DNA of 64,000 nt, taken from contig NC_063256.1 in the NCBI RefSeq assembly GCF_019578655.1, forward strand, positions 17,635,430 through 17,699,429, given 5' to 3'. The translations under genes were made by a program, and so were the position numbers. The stretch comes from Ricinus communis (Eukaryota > Streptophyta > Magnoliopsida > Malpighiales > Euphorbiaceae). Shown here in pieces: positions 57,171-64,000 of the stretch. The notes beneath the pieces are model-generated. The model did no database searches. It was not told the origin of the DNA and worked only from the letters and a program-made list of their open reading frames with translations. Within the stretch, counting starts at the first letter, position 1; each line of letters starts with the position of its first letter.

Positions 57171-57182
57171 GCTCTGATACCA
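57171..57182 (-). other. Primer-binding site of element G, initiator tRNA-Met type
   Basis: The minus strand reads TGGTATCAGAGC, complementary to the 3' end of initiator tRNA-Met, two bases from the 5' LTR. Confidence 0.88.
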
Positions 57183-57184
57183 AA

Positions 57185-58090
57185 TGATATGGAACCTCCA
57201 TAAATAAGCTTAAGAATCCTTTTTGAATTGCGGACCCTTAACACATTTACATGAAAAACCCAAGAACCAATTTTGTTCAATCCCTAAGAAAGGTTAGAAG
57301 ACAGATTTATTAGAAAGATGATCAAGAATTAGAACCTATGAAAACTAAGTCTCTTAAACTCTAATTCCAAGTACGCTACAAGGATAGATCAACTCCTTGA
57401 TAAGTAAGATTTTTCATTCAAACAAGAACACAAAGACAAAGCAAACAAGCTTGAAGGTAAAAATATCAATTATTATTCAACTTCAACTTCAACTTTTTAA
57501 TTCATTACATCAAAATTCATACTAGCCTTATATAGGCCTTAGAAAACTCTAAATCTTAATTAATAAGGATTAACATATGATCTAGGATAAAGATAACCTT
57601 CCTAACTAAAAGAGATAATTTAAACAAAGTCCTAATTAGGTTAAAATATATGTGTGACTCCCCAAAATAAGCCATAAAATCCTAACTTACATAAGTCATA
57701 TAGATGGGCCTCATAACATAAGCCAAGTTAGGCCCAAAGTCTTCATATGCTCCAATTCAGTTCTTTTAGTATTTTTAAGCCCAATTAGATTCATTCAAGC
57801 CCTATAAACTGAATTAGATTAATCAAATTCTTCAAGCCTTAATGTGTCATTAGCCCAAATGTCTTGGATAAGCTTATTGACTTGTAATCTGAATCAGACT
57901 AAGACTCCTAGTTAAACTAGAATTTCTTTCATTGCTTGAACTCCTAATATCATCAGGACTTCTTGCTGAAGTAGGATTCCTAGTTGATTTAGGACTCCTT
58001 ATTGGATTAAGATTCCTTGAGCTAGTAGGATTTGCGTCATCAAGGTTCCTTGTTGGAGTAGGATCCCTTGGGCTAGTTTGGCTCGTATCA
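57185..58090 (-). mobile_element. Element G 5' LTR
   Basis: TGATATGGAACCTCC ... GCTCGTATCA, 906 bp. A minus-strand TATA (TATATAAGG) is at 57527-57535. The short-period GGATTCCT array covers 57890-58075; a 78-codon reverse frame across it (NPTSARSPDD-like) is the array translated and not a gene. Confidence 0.85.
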
Positions 58091-58681
58091 TATAGAGGAA
58101 AAAGATTCACTTAGAACATGTATAATTAATAAAAAAATGGAAATACAATCTAATTATGTATACTATTATCCAGTCAAACTCAAAACGTAATCAAATCAGC
58201 TTTAAAACCATAAGTGTCTTGTTAGCAAATTCAAAACCCAATAAAATTAGCATGTTAAATAGAAAGAAATTCTAATCTAATAATGTGATTTATGTTTATC
58301 AAAAATTAAAAAATATTATTAATATGTTTCTATAATAAAAGACATATATATAAGAAACAATTGCAGAAGAGATGTTGATGATGTGGATTTAGGGGAACCC
58401 TCAAGTTGTCACCATTGGTTGTCGTTTTGCAAGGCTCAAGAATGAGGAAGCTCTTGAGTCAAAGAGGGGATGGGAATCCAATTCTGCTTTTTGGGATTTC
58501 AAAAAAGTTTCTATCATTCTTTAATGACTTGCTAGCGGCTTTTGTATAGATCGATGCAGTTAGAAAGTTTAATTAGTGTTTTGATGCTAAGCTCTAATTA
58601 AGAAAGGTTAGCATATTATTCTATTTATAGGAGTAGGGTTAAGAAACCCTAGGAGGTACTAATAATTATTCAATTAAAAAA
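58091..58681. other. Unassigned stretch between element G and a Copia LTR
   Basis: AT-rich; no domain. On the minus strand CTATAAATAGAATAATATG near 58615-58635 is TATA-like and resembles 48971-48990 of family I in wording. It may be an LTR remnant. Confidence 0.35.
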
Positions 58682-60477
58682 TGGACTCTAATTAAGGAAA
58701 GGTGCAATATAAGCAATTTAAAATTTTTCTCAATTCCACCAAGGGTCTCATTGATTAAGATAGTCATAACACATAAAACAAGCAAGAGATGGAGAAGGCT
58801 TACAAAGGGAGTATGCTACCGATCCAAGGAGTTCCTTTTGCTTTATTGATACTTGATTATTCAAGGATGATTGATGCACTTCAAAGTTACTAAAGTGACT
58901 AGCCTCTTTTAGTAATCCAAACAAACTTCTAAGCAAAGATCTCATTAAACTAGTTTTAAGGGAATGAGAAAAGATGTTGAAGATTTAATTCTAGTTCCAA
59001 GCAATGGGATGAATTGATTAATCTTATTGATCGATTCGCCTAGGGTATGTATCTTAAGGAAAATATTTTTCTCTCCTAGATGTGCAACCAAACTTTCAAC
59101 CTTACTGCTCCATATGCATCTCTTTCTATATATATGGCCTTCAGTCAAAGTCCTTATCTATTTAGGATTTCTACAAAATCTTAACATACTTTTAAATTGG
59201 GCTTTGTTATCGTTAATGGATTTTAATTAATATAAGAATTAGTTCATGGATAATAAACCCATTATAGGCCCATTCTACAAAGCCCAATAGCTGTTAATTA
59301 ATTAATCTTTAATTAGAGCCAATATATATGAGCTTAAGCCTAAATCTTCAAGCCTCATTTTAATCTTCACTTAAAGCCTATTTATGTATGACCCAAAAGG
59401 TTCCTAACATGTTAGCAATGAATATAGATTATGAATTAAACTACTTTATTCAATCTTAATTCTCTAATTTAACTTAATCCATATTCATAGACTAAGATTG
59501 ACATCTAGCAATGCATCATAACCAACCAAATATTCAGGAATGATTAAAGTGCTTTAGTCAACCTTTTCAGGGAACAATCTTACAATTAATTCCATCCTGT
59601 TATTGTAGTTTTATCCTAATTGATTCATAGAACATGGATGCAAATGTAAACTTTATAATTGAACCAATCATATTTGTTCTTGATAATTTTATATAACATC
59701 TTGAATAAGATCTATGAAACACTTTTCATAATCTTCATTCAAACAACCTTAGCCTAGAATTTCCATATTAAAGCATATCAAGAACATCAGAATAAGGTCC
59801 CATGACATATTACCTTGGCAATGAATTGTTTATTAATAACTTATTATCCTTATATGACTCTTACTATACCAACGACTATCCCTTGGGTGCTCTATGGATA
59901 GGAGAACATAAGATAACATAAAAGTATAGTAAGCCTCATATAACATGATACATTGTTATCTCAAGTCTAAGGATCTCATTTTACATGATTGTTACAAGAG
60001 TATTGTCCATAGACACTTGGGTAAATTCCATATGGACTACACAGTAGGGTCATGTTTAATGAACTTGTTCTTGTAACAAGCACCCATATGCTTATCTCGG
60101 AATCACTATTCCTCAACTTTATGAGACAAATTGCTTACTTCATAACTAAGTGATAAGACATTCTAGTAGTCTCGATCATTTGAAATGTCCAATGATCAAA
60201 ATCTATTTCTTGATCATACATCGACTATGAACAAAGTTTAGGAACGTATATAATGAGAAGCTTATCATTATAAACTCACTTTATAATTTCTATTACATCT
60301 GTGTTTAAATTTCATGGCATTCATCTTTAAAGGTTTGGAATATTCCTTGATAATACCCAACTACTCGTACCATTAGAGTCGAACAATGCCTTTAGTATAA
60401 TTATATTCCATCAATTATGATGTATAAATTAAAACAGATAATCTGACAACTCTCTACCTTTAGGGGAGACTCTAACT
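58682..60477 (-). mobile_element. Copia LTR of family F, reverse orientation (likely solo)
   Basis: 1796 bp, collinear with the reverse complement of 42912-44766: CTCATTGATTAAGATAGTCATA at 58748, GTCTATGGACAATACTCTTG (reverse) near 60000, the GTCGATGTATGATCAAGAA block (reverse) near 60215 and the TTAGAGTCTCCCC start (reverse) at 60465-60477. No PBS or internal region adjoins it. Flanking 5-mers do not match, so a solo LTR is probable but not proven. Confidence 0.7.
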
Positions 60478-60486
60478 GAAGGAGCT

Positions 60487-61420
60487 TGACAAATGTCATC
60501 ACAAAAGAGTTTGTAATGACATTTGTTTGTACAACATCTTGACACGTATCATGACCAAAGGAGTTTTATGATGACATGTGTTAAGAAAGTAGCTTGACAT
60601 GTGTTGATGCAACAAAGACAAGAACTATAAATAATCCTTCAAGCTTTCAAAGAGGTCTGATGACAAGATCCAAGTCCAAAAGGATGCAAGAAGATTTGTT
60701 GGGCTTAATTAAAGACATTTGGAGTGTCTAAACACAACAAGGCTCAGCCGAAGGCTTAGGATTGTAAAAAGGGACCAAAATAATCAATTTAGTGCACTAA
60801 ATTTAGGCTGAATAGGTTTTCTTAAGTTAGAGTGTGATTAGTTGTCATTTGGAGTTACACAATCAATGCACATGATTAGTTATAATTTGGAGTTACAAAA
60901 TGGATGCACATGATTAGTTCTCATTTGGGAGTTACAAAATGAGTGCCATCAATGTAAAAACAAAAAATTTTGATAAGTTTTAATAGGGATTAAATGGTAT
61001 GGGAAAGCTCAAAAGACATCCATTTAGGGTTATTTGTCTTGTTTTGGCTATAAATATCAAAGCCAAATTTATTTATAAAAATCAATTGATGAATGATAAT
61101 CTTTATTTACTCTTTGTGAGTGTTTCTGATTAAGTTCTTGCATGACCTTTGAACTTATCAAACTATTTTTAGTTTGTGGCGTTCTCTAACCAAAATCTTG
61201 TGTTTGATTCTTAACTTATCAAATCACATTTGGATTATGGCGTTTGAAGTTCAATTCAAGTGCTAGTTTCATTATTGGAACTAGTTTTCTCTAACTTCAC
61301 TTGAGGAGATCCTTGGATTTTGGAATCAGCTTGATTGGAGGGCGTTTTCTTGCATTTCATATGTATCATAACTCATTAGTTATTGGGGTGTATGGTTACT
61401 AAGATGATGATTTCTTATCA
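60487..61420 (+). mobile_element. Element L 5' LTR
   Basis: TGACAAATGTCATCAC ... TTTCTTATCA, about 934 bp. A TATA box (TATAAATA) is at 61049-61056. The start was chosen as the first TG after the Copia LTR end and may be off by a few bases. The first 120 bp contain three imperfect repeats of a CTTGACA.ATGT block (60485, 60538, 60592). Confidence 0.7.
61049..61056 (+). promoter_or_regulatory. TATA box of element L LTR
   Basis: TATAAATA in TTTTGGCTATAAATATCAAAG, about 370 bp before the LTR end. Confidence 0.6.
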
Positions 61421-61422
61421 TT

Positions 61423-61434
61423 TGGTATCAGAGC
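61423..61434 (+). other. Primer-binding site of element L, initiator tRNA-Met type
   Basis: TGGTATCAGAGC, two bases after the LTR end; exact match to the usual site. Confidence 0.92.
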
Positions 61435-62169
61435 TTGCTTCAATTGAGGTTTGCTTATCCTTTATGTTCTTGTGTTATTTATTTCCTAAGTTGAGATTTT
61501 CTTATCTTTGTGTTTTGTATGTTATTGAAGTTTATCATCTTCTTCACTTTTTCTTTATATGTGCCAGTTTTTTTTGTTTCAATTTTTGTCCTTCTAAGTA
61601 CTCTTTCTTTTTAAAGTTTACACCTTTGTATTCATAAAATTAAATTTTGTTGTCCCTTCCTGTTAATTTCCTTGTGTTGTTCTTAATTTCTTTTCACTTT
61701 ATTATTATCATAAAAAAATAAAAAAAATCAAAAGATCAAACAAGAAGAAGGTTTCGGTGGCATAAAAACCCTATTTTATTGTTTTCTTTCATTATTTTTT
61801 TATGTCTAGCTATTTTAAATTTGGCCTTACCTAACAACTTGATATGGACCAACCTTTTCTTTCACTCCATTGAATTGCCATAATCTAAATTGGTTTGTTT
61901 AGGTGATTAGTCATCTAAGAACCTAAAGCAAAAGCAAGAGAGGTAAAAGGCAATAGAGGTGAAACTAGCATCGCAAAAAGCCAAACCTTTAGTAAAACAC
62001 GAGTGATGTGACATTTTAATTGATAGAAACACGTGAGGGGGAGTGTTTTTATGAGGCTATCCTAACTTATTTTTCAGGTTTTGCACAATATCAAAAGAAT
62101 AAGTTTCAAGTAGTGTTGGAGCATCCATTAAGCAAACTTTGCAAGCAATGTAAAAGGAGTTTGAAAGAA
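61435..62169 (+). other. Leader of element L
   Basis: AT-rich and pyrimidine-rich; it has no conserved frame. The 84-codon frame at 61383-61637 starts in the LTR and crosses the PBS, so it is rejected as a gene. Confidence 0.5.
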
Positions 62170-62900
62170 TGTATAGCCGGATGGATAATGTTGTTGAAAG
62201 TGTGAGAAGGGAAGGCGAAACTATTACAAGGATTCAAAACGAGCCTAAAAGAGAAAGGTAACTAGCCTTTGAACAAGAGGATTATGATACTAAAGATGAC
62301 TTGGAGGATGACTAAGCAACCACTCTTGGTGGAGATAACCATCCTAGGAGACACAATAGGAGATCAAGGCAAGATGGTGTAGATTGCAACCTAGGTAGCA
62401 TCAAAATAAAAATTCCTTCCATTCAAGGAAAGAATGATCCTGATGTCTACTTAGAATGGGAGCAAAAGGTGGAGATGATCTTTGAATGCCATAACTATTC
62501 GAAGGAGAAACAGGTAAAACTTACTGTCGTTGTGTTTTGTGATTACACTAGTATTTGGTGGCATCAATTTGTAGGGAAAGTAGATGAAATGGAGAAAGAC
62601 CCATAGGTTCATGGATGGAGATGAAACGCATCAGGAGGAAGATGTTCCTTACTAACCATTACTATAGAGATTTGCATCAATGATTGCAAACTCTAAGGCA
62701 ATGAACAATGAGTATGGAGCAGTACCACAAAGAAATGGAAATGGCGATGATTAAAGCAAATATGGAGGAGGATAGAGAGGCCACCATGGCAAGATTCTTT
62801 AATGGTCTATATAAGAATATTGTTGATCTTGTGGAGTTGCAACATTATGTGGAGCTTGAGGACATGGTGAATTGTTAAATCTGAAAGTGAAAATGAAAAT
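62170..62900 (+). pseudogene. Gag of element L, broken
   Basis: Pieces in order: MDNVVESVRREGETITRIQN near 62190, a stop, HPRRHNRRSRQDG, IKIKIPSIQGKNDPDVYLEW followed by EQKVEMIFECHNYSKEKQVK (62402-62520), DYTSIWWHQF, then stops, and EYYKEMEMAMIKA-, DREATMARFFNGLYKNIVDL- and ELQHYVELEDMV-like stretches at 62720-62870. This is the Retrotrans_gag domain. No CX2CX4HX4C knuckle was seen after it. Confidence 0.85.
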
Positions 62901-62917
62901 GATGATGAGAATGATGA

Positions 62918-63478
62918 ATGCCAACTTTAGAAGATGTTAGTGATTTTGAGTATGCTAAAGTGGATGTGTTAGTAGTACAACGCACACTTAATTTGCAATG
63001 TAAACATGATGAACATGGAGAGCAATGTGATAATTCTTTTCATACTCATTATTTAATTGCTAATAATTTGTGTAGCATGATTATTGATAGTGGAAGTTGT
63101 ACTAATGTTGCTAATACTTTGCTTGTAGGGAAATTAAAATTACCAACTACCAAACACCCAAGGCCTTACAAGTTGCAAGGTTAATCATAGTGGTGTTGTG
63201 AAGGTAAATAAGCAAGTGCTAATTTCTTTTTCCATTAGGAGATATAAGGATGAGGTATTTCGTGATGTAGTTCCCATGTATGTTGAACATGTTTTGTTAG
63301 GAAGACCTTGACAATATGATAGGCGTGTAATTTATGATGGGTTCAAGAATCAATATTCCTTGACTATTGATAGACAAAAGTTCAATCTTGGACCATTACC
63401 TCCCAAGGCCATTTTTTATGATCAAATGAGAATTAAACAACAATATGAAGAGCTTGAATCTTATATGGGGAAAATTTA
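62918..63478 (+). pseudogene. Protease of element L
   Basis: The frame from 62918 gives NSFHTHYLIANNLCSMIIDS, GSCTNVANTLLVGKLKLPTT and KHPRPYKLQ with the Asp-Ser-Gly active site, then a frameshift at 63178 and VVKVNKQVLISFSIRRYKDE, VVPMYVEHVLLGRP, a stop (GRP-W of relatives), and DGFKNQYSLTIDRQKFNLGP. The C-terminal part matches element G's protease family. A Lys/Glu-rich linker follows. Confidence 0.85.
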
Positions 63479-63639
63479 GGGAGGGAGCAAGAAATAGTGA
63501 AAAAAGAAAAAGGTGACGTAAGTGGTAAAAGTGAGTGTAATAGGAAACATAAGGTGAGAGAAAACAAGGGAGATGAGAGTGAAAGAAAAAGAATGTGTAT
63601 GCAAAGCCAAGTGATGTGAGGAAGACACTAACCTTGAGG

Positions 63640-64000
63640 TAGCCTTTACTTGTACTCATGTACAAGGAACTTTTGATGATCTCTAACGATCTTAATAAGG
63701 ATTCACCTAGTGTTGTTTTGAAGCTTTTGCACCCGGAATGAAGACCTCTTTCCCAAAGATGTGCCTTGAATATCAAATTGATTTCATTTCGGGTGCAAGC
63801 ATACCAAATAGGCCAGCATATAAATGCAACCTTGAGGAGACAAACGAAATCCAAAGGCAACTGAGTTAGCTTATGGATAAAGGGTACGTAAGAGAAAGCA
63901 TGAGTCCATGTGCGGTTCCTATAATTTTAGTGCCTAAGAAAGATGGTTCATGGAGGATGTGTATTGATTGTCATATAGTCAACAAAATAACAGTAAAGTA
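63640..64000 (+). pseudogene. Reverse transcriptase of element L, N-terminal part (runs off the window)
   Basis: KTSFPKDVPC-like sequence is followed by [40 protein letters not shown] (no stop, one divergent base) and [20 protein letters not shown] at 63910-63985. This is the start of the RT fingers; the catalytic motifs lie beyond 64000. The 154-codon reverse frame at 63396-63860 is a shadow of it. Confidence 0.85.

Larger units (their letters stand above)
55075..58090 (-). mobile_element. Element G: short Ty3/Gypsy element with both LTRs and most of the interior lost
   Basis: Two LTRs of 880 and 906 bp with TGATAT ... TATCA ends, a tRNA-Met PBS and a PPT, but only 1230 bp between them. That contains a protease fragment and a Glu/Lys-rich linker. 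The flanking 5-mers (caaag and tatag) do not match, so the outer ends may come from different insertions or have changed. Its LTRs are the type sequence for the many LTR fragments at 500-10212. Confidence 0.8.
60487..64000 (+). mobile_element. Element L: Ty3/Gypsy element, 5' portion (continues beyond the window)
   Basis: Plus-strand order: 5' LTR, tRNA-Met PBS, leader, gag, protease, RT start. Protein similarity to element G (protease) and to 9446-9516 (gag) puts all three in one group, probably a chromovirus-type Ty3/Gypsy; the lineage cannot be settled without the integrase end. Frames contain several stops. Confidence 0.8.

Noticed and set aside
61421..61440. tRNA-like sequence TTTGGTATCAGAGC
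   Set aside because: It is complementary to the tRNA-Met 3' end and sits beside an LTR, so it is a primer-binding site and not a tRNA gene. The same holds for 57171 and the tRNA-Asp type sites.
61383..61637. 84-codon plus-strand frame with hydrophobic stretches
   Set aside because: It starts in the LTR and crosses the PBS of element L, so it is leader sequence read by chance.
63396..63860. 154-codon minus-strand frame with hydrophobic segments resembling a membrane protein
   Set aside because: It is antisense to the protease-RT linker and RT start of element L; the hydrophobic look comes from reading Lys/Glu codons in reverse.

Overview
The window is plant nuclear DNA, most likely from a eudicot; the species cannot be read from it. 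It is AT-rich and almost entirely layered, decayed LTR retrotransposons. I found no host protein-coding gene, no tRNA or rRNA gene and no CRISPR array. All recognisable protein sequence is Ty3/Gypsy or Copia gag, protease, reverse transcriptase, RNase H, integrase or Athila ORF1, nearly all broken by stops or frameshifts.

Layout. (1) 1-10212: a mosaic of an unclassified dispersed repeat (called H here; unit about 1.3 kb with internal tandem repeats of about 200-230 bp) and LTRs of a Ty3/Gypsy family primed by initiator tRNA-Met (called G), lying in both orientations and making several long inverted repeats. (2) 10213-39182: a stack of Athila-like elements, all reading on the minus strand. Host element C (gag, protease, RT, RNase H at 32017-36284; integrase continuing at 12468-12859) is split by element B (12865-32011, TSD ggcct). 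B is split by element A (16808-24237, TSD actgc) and carries a solo LTR in its 5' LTR (29542-31042, TSD aatct) plus a plus-strand LTR in place of its lost pol (25162-26692). A truncated Tekay-like LTR (10570-12467) caps the integrase. (3) 39183-44766: a decayed Copia element on the plus strand. (4) 44767-48396: an H copy split by a 2.8-kb Tekay-like solo LTR (45059-47883, TSD taaac). (5) 48397-55074: an unclassified LTR-like family (called I) in inverted orientation around a truncated plus-strand Athila-like element (50441-52764). (6) 55075-58090: a short G element with both LTRs, PBS and PPT but little internal sequence. (7) 58682-60477: a reverse-oriented Copia LTR. (8) 60487-64000: a plus-strand Ty3/Gypsy element with LTR, tRNA-Met PBS, gag, protease and the start of RT, running off the window.

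Nothing here is a co-operating gene set. The value lies in the insertion history (target-site duplications give a relative order), in the retained cis signals (PBS, PPT, TATA, palindromic U3 motifs), in a non-autonomous gag-protease-only Athila derivative, and in several long inverted repeats that could give double-stranded RNA if transcribed.

Boundaries of LTRs with TG/CA ends and TSDs are accurate to a base or two. Those of H, I and truncated copies are estimates from reading repeats by eye.
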